Below, piece by piece: positions 28,540 to 41,478 of a stretch of DNA of 64,000 nucleotides. The stretch covers positions 13,128,501-13,192,500 of the forward strand of contig OZ059896.1 of the NCBI GenBank assembly GCA_964057225.1, given 5' to 3'. Every line of letters starts with the position of its first letter. The first letter of the stretch is position 1. Origin of the DNA: Auanema rhodensis. Taxonomy: Eukaryota > Nematoda > Chromadorea > Rhabditida > Rhabditidae. Below the pieces are notes generated by a model. The model did no database searches and was not told where the DNA came from. It was given only the letters and a program-made list of their open reading frames with translations. The position numbers were made by a program, and so were the translations under genes.

Positions 28540-28724
28540 ACGTTTATGTGAAGAGCTAGGATTTGATTTTTTTTTTTTTGAATCTTTATATATATAAATA
28601 TTTCAAACATTTTGAACTAGTAAAATAATAAAACACCATCTTGACCTTTTCATTTATTTTTAAACATTAACAAATGTTTATAAAAGTTTTTTCAAAGTTG
28701 AAAAAAAAAAATCTTTAAAAAATC
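28540..28724. other. Spacer between palindrome arms
   Basis: About 185 bp of AT-rich sequence with homopolymer T and A runs and a short TA run (TATATATAAATA). It is not mirrored as a whole. No gene or motif seen. Confidence 0.8.
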
Positions 28725-29846
28725 TTATAACTAAAAAAAGAAAAAGTTTACAAACAAATAATCAAAAAGACACAACCTATTAGCAGCCATTGTACCTTGA
28801 TATAATGAATACATCAGTCTACACATTGCTGTTGGCATTGTAATTTGTTATGTAACATGGATTTAGGTACAGCTGTCAAAACTAGCAGTTGCGATAAACT
28901 TTAAAATAAATAAGCTTATTGAATACATCTGTTTTTATTGTCCCCGTCGGATTAATTTTTGTTATTCCTTCTTATTAAATTAACTTTATGCGTTTCATTG
29001 AGGTCAGCGCAACTGTTTGTTAATCTTATTGTATTTACCTTCATTGTGTGCTCTATAGAGTTATTGTATTGTTATATTAGTAAAATAAAGTTTAAAACTA
29101 ATCTTTTATTATAATTTGAAACCTTTACTTGTTACAATAAATATAATTAATAACAATTCGCAATTTCAAAAATTAATAATTTAATGTCGTTCTGATCGAA
29201 TTAACTTTCGATATGTGTTCCATTAAATTTTGGTATTTTATATCGTTCTTATCGAATTAACCTTCGATATGTGTTCCATTGAATTTTGTATTTCATATCG
29301 TTCTTATCGAATTAACCTTCGATATGTGTTCCATTGAATTACCCGTAACAAGTACGGTGAACAAAACGATATACATGCAAAAATTTTACTGTTCTTTAAA
29401 ATACAAAAAAATAGTACAAACACAATACAATAAAAAATAAACAAAATAAGTAAACAAACATTATTAATAAATTTAATAAATAAATGAAATTTAAAAAACA
29501 AATTTACATATTTAAATATTTAAATATTTAAAATTTATAATTTTTATTTTTACTTAATATATTTAAAAATAATTAAAACTATATACATACATTTGAATAA
29601 ACAAATTTAAAATTTGATTTAAAAAAAAAAAAAAAAAATCATGCTTTAAATCATGATTTTTAAATTTAAAAAAGGAAAATCCATGAACCATGATCCCAAA
29701 ATATGATTTTAACAGCTGACGCTCAAAAATATGTTTTTGACAGCTGACGCGCCCCAAAAGTATGTTTTTAGCAGCTGACGCCCCCAAAAGTATGTTTTTA
29801 GCAACTGTTTGGGGGCGTGGTTAGTAAATTTTGCACGGCTCTCTAC
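28725..29846 (-). mobile_element. Right arm of palindromic element
   Basis: Reverse complement of the left arm. I saw only a few differences, for example TTCTGATCGAATT near 29192 and AATTCGCAATTTC near 29155, and slight homopolymer length changes. It ends CACGGCTCTCTAC and passes straight into satellite reading TTCCATATTAGTCTG, the mirror of the left border. Confidence 0.75.
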
Positions 29847-30985
29847 TTCCATATTAGTCTGAAAACAAATTTTTATTGATATTGGTTCATGGTAACCATG
29901 ACTTTGAAATTTACGTGAACTTTAATTCATGCTAATTAATTGTACACGTGATGTGCACATGGTATGTAACTCGCTTCCCGTTAAAGATAAAGAGATGCGG
30001 TTTTCAAAATTAGATTACCCTTGTCCATATTAATCTAAGAACAAATTTTTATTTACACGTGATGTGCACATGGTATGTAACTCGCTTCCCGTGAAAGATA
30101 AAGAGACGCGGTTTTCAAAATTAGATTCCCCATGTCCATATTAGTCTAAACACAAATTTTAGTCGATATTGGTTCATGGTAACCATGACTTTGAAATTTA
30201 CGTGAACTTTAATTTATGCTAATTAATTGTACACGTGATGTGCACATGGTATATAACTCGCTTCCCGTTAAAGATAAAGAGACGCGGTTTTCAAAATTAG
30301 ATTCCCCATGTCCATATTAGTCTAAACACAAATTTTATTCGATATTGGTTCATGGTAACCATGACTTTGAAATTTACGTGAACTTTAATTTATGCTTATT
30401 AAATGTACACGTGATGTGCACATGGTATGTAACTCGCTTCCCGTGAAAGATAAAGAGACGCGGTTTTCAAAATTAGATTCCCCATGTCCATATTAGTCTA
30501 AACACAAATTTTATTCGATATTGGTTCATGGTAACCATGACTTTGATATTTACGTGAACTTTAATTTATGCTTATTAAATGTACACGTGATGTGCACATG
30601 GTATGTAACTCGCTTCCCGTGAAAGATAAAGAGACGCGGTTTTCAAAATTAGATTCCCCATGTCCATATTAGTCTAAACACAAATTTTATTCGATATTGG
30701 TTCATGGTAACCATGACTTTGAAATTTACGTGAACTTTAATTTATGCTTATTAAATGTACACGTGATGTGCACATGGTATGTAACTCGCTTCCCGTGAAA
30801 GATAAAGAGACGCGGTTTTCAAAATTAGATTCCCCATGTCCATATTAGTCTAAACACAAATTTTAGTCGATATTGGTTCATGGTAACCATGACTTTGAAA
30901 TTTACGTGAACTTTAATTTATGCTAATTAATTGTACACGTGATGTGCACATGGTATGTAACTCGCTTCCCCTGAAAGATAAAGAG
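29847..30985 (+). repeat. Terminal satellite block, diverged subfamily
   Basis: About six and a half monomers in the forward orientation between the palindrome and unique DNA. After the first copy, which mirrors the other side of the palindrome, the monomers share markers rare elsewhere: AGAGACGCGG in place of AGAGATGCGG, ATTCCCCATGTCC, CTAAACACAAATTTT and GCTTATTAAATG. One monomer is shortened at about 30053, where ATTTTTATT joins directly to TACACGTGATG. The last copy stops near 30985 (AGAGATGAGG) and non-satellite DNA begins. An edge subfamily like this is typical of arrays whose centre is homogenised while the border diverges. Confidence 0.95.
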
Positions 30986-31015
30986 ATGAGGTCCAATTTT
31001 GCTTATATCAAACAG

Positions 31016-31190
31016 TTTTTTATTTGGTTTACAAGTTTTAAATTACAGATTTCAATAAGAATGGTACGGGAAACGGTTTCAAACACGAACTCAAGTGTTC
31101 GGATAAATCATTCTTTGGGTGGTACGCCCTGGTTTAGCTAAATCAGTTCAATTAGATATGAAGAAGATCCGAGACTTATGCATAAATTAC
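31016..31190 (-). pseudogene. Rearranged fragment of the neighbouring nuclear receptor gene
   Basis: 31059-31190 closely matches 32713-32858, which holds part of the receptor's hinge exon and the adjoining intron. The copy lacks about 14 bases (CGCCGGGGAAATTC) at the exon start. Just before it, 31016-31058 matches 32897-32936 in the opposite orientation (an intron/exon join). The fragment is thus two pieces of the receptor gene, one inverted, placed next to the last satellite monomer. It cannot encode a receptor by itself. Satellite expansion or repair at the array edge could have produced it; direction is inferred from the intact gene nearby. Confidence 0.85.
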
Positions 31191-31540
31191 GCGAAAGGGG
31201 CGGGACTTAATTCTTGGTGGGTATAAACTGTAGTCAAGCCATTTTTTCATTTTTTTAATATTATAATTCTAAAGTTTGTATTTTATTTTAATCACTATGA
31301 AGCTTTAATATACAGCTTCGTAACTCAGGTGTGGACACTAATTTCGCACATAAGAAGTTCATAAATTATTCTTACCGTAATCTTCTTTTCTAATGGCTTG
31401 GGCTAAGCCTGTACTAAAACTGCTCTATTTTTATGAATAAAAAGCCTAGAGGTACACTGTCAATAATTTAAAAATATTTATTCTATGATATATATTATTT
31501 GAAGAAAATACTTAACTTAAAATAAAACCTTTCAGTGCTC
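31191..31540. other. Intergenic, receptor 3' side
   Basis: No gene seen. TTTATT near 31468 is a possible poly(A) signal for the minus-strand receptor gene. Confidence 0.5.
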
Positions 31541-33655
31541 CTACATATCAAACAATTCTTTTATCAAAGGGTCTAACTGCATACTATCAAATCCACAATA
31601 TATTCGAACCAGTCCTTGGTTTAATTGTCGAAGATCATTTAGGTTACATAGTAGTCTGTTAAACATAGATTTAGCTTCGTTATGCCCAAATTCACATTCG
31701 AGTACTCTTAAGATTTATGTTTTTTTTTTGCAATTTGAGGAACGCACTTTTTCAATAATATCATATACCGTTCTTGTGTTTCAGCAACTCTTCCTTGTTC
31801 TTCCAGCCTTGGACGATCTGCTTGAAAAATTAATATAGCCATTAGTACTAATATAACATTTTCAGCTTTGCGTACTCTGTCATCAAAACTTTCAAGAAAC
31901 CTGAATCATTATAATATAAAATTCTAAATATTTTAGCTACCTCTTATGTTCTTCAAAATGTTGAGATTCCACTGTCCTCTTGAGTACATCCAATTTTATT
32001 TCCATACCTCGCATGTCCTAATGAACAACTTAATTGATTTCTTGGTTTTTACGAACCTGAGTAAATGAATGAGACCACATTTTTTTCTGAGCATCATATG
32101 CCATAACGCCTCGGAGAATCATAAGTTCGCTACAAGATCCTGCAATACTTTTCTATCTTCTTTTTTTATTTCTCATCAACTTTTATCAACAAGTATTTTA
32201 TCAGTAAACATACCTTTAATCAAGGTCTTCTTATCCTCTAAAGACAAAACAGTAAAAGACTCTAACTCTCTAGCCATGCAAACTATCCTGCGTAAGGCAG
32301 TTTCTGTAATTCGCACAATATCAAGTAGTGAGAGTTGCTGATTATCAAACTGCATATCTAATGGATTGTTCAATGGTTCTGCTGCTCTCACTAATTCCTA
32401 AATTCTCTTTTGGTTCGAGTACACATGAAATTATATTATCTCACTTGTAAAAGTAAGAATTCGTGTGGAAGTAGTCCTGCATATTTCTCTTTATTGGAAG
32501 AATTAGCCATTTTAATTAAAGTTGATACTTGGCTGACGGGATTTAATCCGAAAGATGGCTTGATTTCTGCAAATTCGTATAATAAAAGCGTTTTTGGATA
32601 TATTACCCATGGTACAATTCCAAAACGAATTTCCATTATCGTTATCAAGATGTTTGAACGGGTTCACGATATTCAAAGCTTGGTGATTGGTTCGTGCATT
32701 TATTGATTGAACGAATGGTACGGGCAACGGTTTCAAACACGAACTCAAGTTTTCGGATAAATCATTCCGCCGGGGAAATTCTTTGGGTGGTACGCCCTGG
32801 TTTAGCTAAATCAGTTCAATTAGATATGAAGAAGATCCGAGACTTATGCATAAATTACTTCTGATATTTTTTCGTTTACTCCTCTTGCGCTCTCAATCAT
32901 TGAAATCTGTAATTTAAAACTTGTAAACCAAATAATTTTAACTTATTTACATTTACTCCTGTTGAGTTAAATAAAGATGTGCCAGTCGGAAAAAATCCAC
33001 ATTTGCATGTACAAGTACAATGAGATCTTGGGCTCAGCTAAAAAATTATTTGTTCAAAAAAAACTAAACCTCTATATCGTATTGAGCAAATTTTGGAGTT
33101 TTATTCATTTAAAACTATCTACTGTGAACAATCGACTGAGTTAAAGATAAAATAAATATTACTTTCTCTTCAGTATGTTTTTTCCGACGAGGTCTCTTTT
33201 GATCGCGCATTGGTTCAAGTAGCCAACCGTTTTGCATACCTACCTATAAAATATGCATGAAACATAAAACATTTATCTATCTCACTGTAAAGCATTTTTT
33301 CAGTCTACAAGCTTGGCAGAAACGTCTTGAAGCTGAAGTTATACCACAACTATTGGCAAACGGACACTTTATTTCCTAAGTTTAAACAATCATATCAGAA
33401 AAGTTGTTGTTCATTTCGTGTTACTTTAGATTTACCGGCGTTTCTTCTAAAAAAAGCTTTGCATGATTCACAACTCAAAACTCCGAAATTATAACCATTT
33501 GCTTTATCACCGCATACCTAGCATGACAAAAGAATTAATTTCAAACAAATTGAGTTTACCTGGCATACTCTACCTGTATTCATGCAAGGAATTGGAACTG
33601 CATTTCTAGTAGCTTTTTCATTTTCAGTGGACGACTCGTTGGAGGGAATATTCAT
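31541..33655 (-). CDS. DAF-12/NHR-8-type nuclear hormone receptor
   Basis: A ligand-regulated nuclear transcription factor. About eleven small exons can be joined. Exon 1 (33560-33655) starts MNIPSNES. The DNA-binding domain follows: [13 protein letters not shown]-box [12 protein letters not shown], then [10 protein letters not shown] and [15 protein letters not shown], giving both C4 zinc fingers. A basic stretch (KRPRRKK) and a hinge with [11 protein letters not shown] come next. The ligand-binding domain carries [17 protein letters not shown] and LIKG, the usual helix 3-5 signature, then [23 protein letters not shown] and a C-terminal [11 protein letters not shown] consistent with the AF-2 helix. 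The P-box is that of the DAF-12, NHR-8 and NHR-48 group, which binds sterol-derived ligands in Caenorhabditis. One acceptor must be TTAAG, which is unusual. The start is the first ATG before the finger; a longer upstream exon is possible. It is divergent from the astacin gene. Confidence 0.88.
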
Positions 33656-34005
33656 GTTAGAATGTATATTACGTCCTTATCAATATTGATTCTTTAACCA
33701 TATCACTATTACTTCATTCATAAATAATACATGTCAAGAACTATTCTACATACAATGGTAACTGGAGTCTAAATGATCATTAAATGTTTTAATAAATATT
33801 ATAATCTCATTCATTAAATTTTGTAAAAATTATTTATTAGTTTGTCACATAACATTCTTTCTGTTTTTAATTGAACAATGGACAAAGAAATGTTCCAATA
33901 CTCTGGATATATCAAAACAAAGGCTATTTTCATAAACTTTTGTTTGAACAGCATTAATAAAGAGATACATATATAGCTGACAGTAATCGAAAATTCGTTT
34001 ACAAA
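33656..34005. promoter_or_regulatory. Shared promoter region of receptor (-) and astacin (+)
   Basis: 350 bp between divergent starts. ACATATATAGC near 33969, 37 bp before the astacin ATG, could be a TATA box. No clear element seen for the receptor side. Confidence 0.4.
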
Positions 34006-35711
<1,706 letters not shown>

Positions 35712-35758
35712 ATTTTTATTTATTGGCCCATAACTTATGAATCATTAAAACTTAGTTT

Positions 35759-36809
35759 TTATAGTTTGATATACAACAAACAAGTAACTATTAAAGCAAC
35801 AATAATTATGTTATGTGACAAAGAAGTATTGCAAAACTGTTTATCTTTGCAGAAGCACTGTTCGTATTTAGTTTTCATAGGTAATCCGCCTGGTGTTAAA
35901 AAAACATTGCTTGACGAGCAATAACTGTCTATTCCAAATATGTTCACATTTGAACAACTTTTGACAACTTGATATTTTCCTTAATATTCAATTATTACGG
36001 CTTACATATGAAATTTATACCTTGGAAATTAACTTTTTGTTTCATGCAATATCGTTTATTGCATTTACCTTCCTTACAATTGCTTCCCTCACTCGCAAGG
36101 CAATCATAACAAGGAATAAGAGCATTGTTATTGCCTGTAATTATACATATTCAAGTTTAGATGATTAAGAACTAACCAGCTATAGTAGGTTGTGAACACG
36201 AATCAAATGAGTTCCTATCATTACATTTGGACACTCCACTAAATTACATGAAATACTTGTCATCAATAGTCATCACTTACTTGCAGAATTCAACCAGCAT
36301 TTTTCTCTCGGTCAAAGAGCCTTTACTATTTGTTATTTTGTATGCAGTATCAATTTCACAATACTTTGATGTACCCGTAGGAAGCCTTTGAGTAGTCACC
36401 TGCATAACGCTGGAATGGCATCCACGGACAAATAGTGGTAGACTATTACTTTGTTCTGAAATATACAAACTTTCATGAATACTTGGGTGTTCACTTACCA
36501 TCAGGATCTTCAAATATCATCGTAAAACAAGGGCCATTGCATGATTCCGTGGATGAGATCCCTTTCTGATGCCCATAGTATTAAAAAAAATTTTTTAAAT
36601 AATTACCACATCTCTGCAATCTGTGAAGACACCGTCACTCATTCTTGGCAATCCTGTGAGAAACCAACGACTTTTCAGTTCTTTCGAAGCACACTAGGAA
36701 ACAAATGCTAGAGAAGGAAACGTTGGAATCATACCGTAACGCATTCTAGATTTAAATCTTGAGAATGAATTTGAAGCACCAACAAAAATAGAGTGATATA
36801 ACCAAGCAT
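35759..36809 (-). CDS. Small secreted Cys-rich protein, probably GPI-anchored
   Basis: Not identified to a named family. About seven exons join to a protein of roughly 300 residues. It starts with a signal peptide (MLGYITLFLLVLQIHS), has many Cys in pairs (LECVT, TDCRDV, ESCNGPCF, VRGCHSS, EFCK, PCYDCLAS, NCKEGKCNKRYC) and ends in EQCFCKDKQFCNTS followed by a hydrophobic tail (NIIIVALIVTCLLYIKL). CxC...CN just before a hydrophobic end is the usual finish of Ly6/uPAR-like, GPI-anchored surface proteins, so that is my best guess. A TATA-like CTTATAAG lies at 36842-36849, upstream of the ATG. Its stop is only 48 bp from the stop of the astacin gene on the other strand, so the 3' ends probably overlap. 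Confidence 0.65.
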
Positions 36810-37216
36810 TTCAAAATAGAACACTTTTTCCACACTTTCTTCTTATAAGGGTGGTATGATCCCATGATAATCCACAATTAGTCAGCATCAATATATATAT
36901 ATGAACAAGCTAGTACCAAGTGGGACTGAGTATACATTAGTAATATAATCACTATCATCTTTCCAGAATTACAATCGTCATCAATTCAAACACTTTAAAA
37001 TTTATTCCAAAAACTTTCCCTTGACCCAATCAATAAAATTCAAATCATAATTACGCTAAAAAAATAAGTAAAGCAACAACAAACAACTTCGGCGAAATTA
37101 GCAATTGCACCAATACGGAAAATGTTTCCCAAAACTTCCATAACAACTATGTGATTTAGCCCTAACAAAGAATAAAACACAAGAAAACGGGAAATGACTC
37201 AAAAATAGAAGCAGTA
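36810..37216. other. Intergenic, 407 bp
   Basis: Between two minus-strand genes. Holds the TATA-like box of the Cys-rich gene and a TA run (36890-36901). No gene seen. Confidence 0.5.
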
Positions 37217-40200
37217 TCACTGTGGCGCGTCGTTTTCGTTCGTCTGTTGGTAAATTTTAGTCTGTTGTTCCCATAGTTTCTCTAATTTCTTACGCAGCTT
37301 CTTTGAAAGCTGGAAAGGAAATATATAAAAAATGAAAAATATTGTCATCGAACCTCCTCCCCATTTGCTGTATGAGTTGGTATGCCCTGTTCGTCCCAAG
37401 AAGAGTACTTTTTCCCTTCTTCTCCTGAACGGAACATATCCACCGGATTTATTCTTTTAGCAGCAGCTTTAGCAGCTTCTTTAATAGCTCGCTCTGCAGC
37501 TTTACGCTCCTTTTCCTGTTTAATATAATAAAAATAACACATATCCTAAAGCAAACAAACTAGACGTTTTTGCTCTTCTATTGCCTTTTTCTGTTCCTGT
37601 TCTTTTTTCAACGTTTCTCTATCAACCAGCTTAACAACAGTTTGTCCGGATCGGTCTTCAAGACGTACGCCCAGTTCAGGTAGAATTTCATCACGTAACT
37701 TGTCACATTCCTATTATAAATGACTTAAAACCTTAGGTACTTTTTTCATACTTCCAAAATTTGAGGGATTTTCTCATTTTTACCAATAACACGAATATTC
37801 TCTCGAAAATCACTTAACGTCATCAAATAGGGCATTAATAACGACTCGTGTGATGACCCATCAGAGCTAAATTCAAATAGTTACATGAAAACAATATTGA
37901 AATCAAACCCAGTTCCATCTATTGGATATCCAATTTCTTGATTACTCGAAACTACACCGAATACTTTGAATATACCAGTAATATATAGAGCAATCTTTCG
38001 AAGCAGTACACAGTTTGGAATCGTATTTTCATGTTCCTTGAACAAAATATTCAAACATATATTTATAAAGAAAATGTGGATACCTTTTCTAAAATATAAG
38101 CATTACCCATAGCAACAAGCTCTCGTATTTTGTTAAGGACAGTCCTAGTATCAACAGAATCACATAACGCAGCATGAATCTGATAAAAATAAATAGAATC
38201 AAAATACGCTTAACCCACTTCTTCTTTAATTCGCGACAATTCGTTGAGAAGTGTTAAATCAGATTGAGAATACTTAACATACCCCTAAAACTCAGTATAA
38301 GTATTAAAAGTCATTCAAAAAAGCATACTGATGAGCTATCTGGCTTGTAATTTTTTCTAAGATAATCTTTCACGAGTAAGAAGAACTCATTAGTGACCTT
38401 CTCAAAGTTTTGAGCTAGTTCCATCGTCGATGCACTTAAAATATCATAATTACTTTTGCACATAACTTGGAAAAAACCTATAATCAAGAACATCAGTCCA
38501 ATTGTGCATTAAAAATAGAAATCTCAATTGTCGTGAAGAATAGGACCGCAAGGCATCCCGAATTGTAATGAAGTTTTTCAAAGATTTGCTCATTTTCAAC
38601 CCAGCGATTTTCAATGTTCCACAATGTAAGAAATAATTTACCCAATGGGACTCGTCACTATGCGCCTCACACTGAAGGTATTTTGATCTACTTTAATAAA
38701 ACGCTTTTAAGTACTTGAGCAATCTCGTTATCGTGATGAGGAAATTTAAGATCAAATCCACCAGCATGAATATCTAATTTCTCCCCACAAATATCAGAGC
38801 ACATTGCAGAGCATTCTATATGCCACCCAGGTCGTCCTTAAAAATATGACAAACGCATCAAAACTAGAACTGTGTAAAAAATTACCTTGTCCCCAAGGAG
38901 AGTCCCAAAATGGCTCTCCCGGCTTCGACGATTTCCATAACGCAAAATCAGAAAGATTACGTTTGCCCTAAACAATGCAAATGAATATTTTTCACAAGAT
39001 GTGTTCACCTGCGACACAGTTAATTCTCCTTCAGCATCAAGTAGAGTTTTATTAACTTGACTTTCTGTCACTGCCTCGGGTACTAACTTCGCATAAAAAT
39101 GTTTAGGATTTCTCTTAAAATTTTCAGTATCAAAATAAACCTGAAAAAAATCATACTAAATTTTTCCAAAGATGATGTTAGCCTAAGAACATACCGATCC
39201 ATCAGTTGTAGCATATGCATACTTGTTTTTAATAATTTTTTCAATGTAACTTATTACTTCAGGGACATATTCGGAAACACGAGTTAACACGTCCGGCGGC
39301 AGTACATTCAATCTATGCATATCAGCAAGGAATTCATTTTCATAACTACAATCAAGTCTCATTATACACTTAAATAGTCTTATATTATACTTACGTTTTA
39401 GCCAAATTATTGAAAATAGAATGATCAGTGATATCTTTGCCGTATTTAGAATCTAACCAATCAGAGAGTATATCTCGCGCATCATTTAAGAGTCTGCCCT
39501 AAAATTTACAAAAGAAAGGAATAAAGCAGACATATTTATCAACAACCCACCTTAGCAGATTCTATGCTCGGTGAATCTCCATCTATTAAAGCTTGTTCGA
39601 GCAATTTTGCAGAGGACTCAACTTGGGCTATCTTGAATACTTTGTTTTCCAGAAAACAAAAATATGAAAAAATACCATTTTTGCTTGCATAGTCCTTTTA
39701 TCTTCATCTCCTTCCTTTTCATATTTTATCTGGAAACAAGTATTAATATTTGTGATTTTTTTCCGTTAACCTTGAAATGCTCCAAAGAAGATATAACATC
39801 CGAAGCTAAATCTTCAACGGAAGGTGCCTCTTTACCATCAACGTAATTAGTGAGAAGATGACGTTGTCGCGCTCTGTTTGAAATAATTTACAAAATCTAT
39901 ATAAGTCACACCTCTTTATGATTTTGTCATCGACATCAGTTATATTCATAATGAATTGAACATCATAACCAAAATATTCTTCTAATACTCTGCGCAAGAT
40001 ATCAAAGGATAGGTAAGCTCGTGCATGTCCCATATGTGCAGAATCATACACAGTGGGACCACAAATGTACCATTTTACCTGAAAATTCGACTTTAAGAAA
40101 TAATAAATAATAATAGTAAAACCTTATTTCCTTCATTAGGGACAAAGCTTTCCTTTTTTCTACTTAAACTGTTGTATAATGTAAGAGAAGGAGGAGGATA

Positions 40201-40294
40201 CTTATTATTGGGAGTGCTCCACGGTATCTGAACTCGTTTTGCTAAAAATATAATTGTATATTTACATTTTTTAATATTAATTACCCTCTGTCAT
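37217..40294 (-). CDS. Cysteine--tRNA ligase (cysteinyl-tRNA synthetase)
   Basis: Charges tRNA-Cys with cysteine in the cytoplasm, a class I synthetase. The chosen start reads [11 protein letters not shown] and runs into [11 protein letters not shown], as in animal enzymes. [18 protein letters not shown] carries the first zinc-binding Cys and the HIGH-type motif; [12 protein letters not shown] follows. Downstream are [12 protein letters not shown] and [11 protein letters not shown], which complete the zinc site and active centre, and KMSKS at 38582-38596. The C-terminus is the long charged eukaryotic extension (Lys/Glu/Ala-rich, ending TNENDAPQ). About 14 short introns interrupt it. An in-frame open stretch lies just upstream of the chosen ATG (see findings). 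Confidence 0.95.
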
Positions 40295-41478
40295 GGTATA
40301 ACCAAATTCTGCAAAACCACGAACGGCGAGCGAACGCAACGACGTTTTGAACCTGTAGAATAAAAACAATAAATAATCGTTTTTATAAATATCATAGAAT
40401 CCATAAAAATAAATTAATGTTAGTGATTCAATATGTATACTGAAGAATCGATTTTTTCGTGGGATAGATGAAAGCATACAATAGCTCCACAATGTAAACA
40501 TCGATATAAAACCATAGTGGTTGAATAATTGTTTTAGTTTAAGCATATTATGACAAATTCTATGGATGGTAATGCCCTCAAAAGTCCTACTTTAATCAGA
40601 ACAGGGGCTTTTGTGCACAATAACCCTAAACTTATATAGAAAACATCTCAAATAATAAAATAATTCAAATTAAAGGTCTGCTAATTTCTACGTTGGTCAA
40701 ATATGTATCGATTTTATAGAGTTCCAATATAACCGGAGATCTTTTGACCGAATCCCAGTAAACTTGGTAGTAATAATGTTTTTAAATCAAAGTGTTTTAT
40801 CAGTTTAATTACACATTAGTAATACTTCCAAAATTACGTGAAGTTGGCTATTAGACTTGACCCACTTGTAAATTACTAGGATAATTAGCTTACATTAAGA
40901 AATAATTGTAACAAAAAAATTATTTTCAATCTTGGTTTGTTTAGGTGGTGTCGACTAGTTTTGGAACTTCAAAAATCTAATTCTTGATTCCTATTATTGA
41001 GAGTTAAAACTATGCGAATTAAAATTATTAAAAAGTGAAAAACAAGCTACGGATTCCAAATTCATTACTAGCTTTAAACAAACGTGTTATTATTTTTCAT
41101 CTTCACATTGATTTATTAAACATGATTTTATTTCATAGCTAAAAATTAGATTATTTTGTATATTTATAATCTGCAGATGAATAATCAAATTCAATATAAA
41201 AAATGGATATGAAAATATAATACGAAACTGTTCATTTAAAAAGAGCAATGAGTTTTGGAGCTTGTTTTGTAGTCATCTTACAAACTTTAACAATTTTAGT
41301 ATGCATATATGTCCTAATTAGCTTCAATTATCAATAGAGGGAAACGAGTATTGCATGATTACTTTATTCTATTTTCTCATTAATTTGCCCCTTCCCTTAT
41401 TGTCCATTAGGTACGAGAGATCCTGTTTCTAAACAGCTATACAAAAAGAGATGAAATGACATTTTTTTAAAAAAGAAA
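40295..41478. other. Intergenic, about 1.2 kb
   Basis: Divergent spacer between the synthetase (-) and collagen 1 (+). AT-rich, no frame or RNA gene that I can support. It must hold the promoters of both genes. Confidence 0.5.

Noticed and set aside
27764-29501. Mirror-image 65-codon frames in the two palindrome arms
   Set aside because: Composed of Phe, Ile, Leu and Cys codons from AT-rich sequence, no homology recognised, and identical only because the arms are mirror copies.
30920-31141. 73-codon plus-strand frame crossing the satellite edge
   Set aside because: It starts in satellite and continues through the antisense side of a receptor gene fragment, so it is accidental.
31700-31740. 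Frameshift at a ten-A run in the receptor's ligand-binding domain
   Set aside because: A 43 bp intron with donor GTGCGT and acceptor TTAAG removes it and gives LLKKVLECEFG in frame, so the gene need not be broken.
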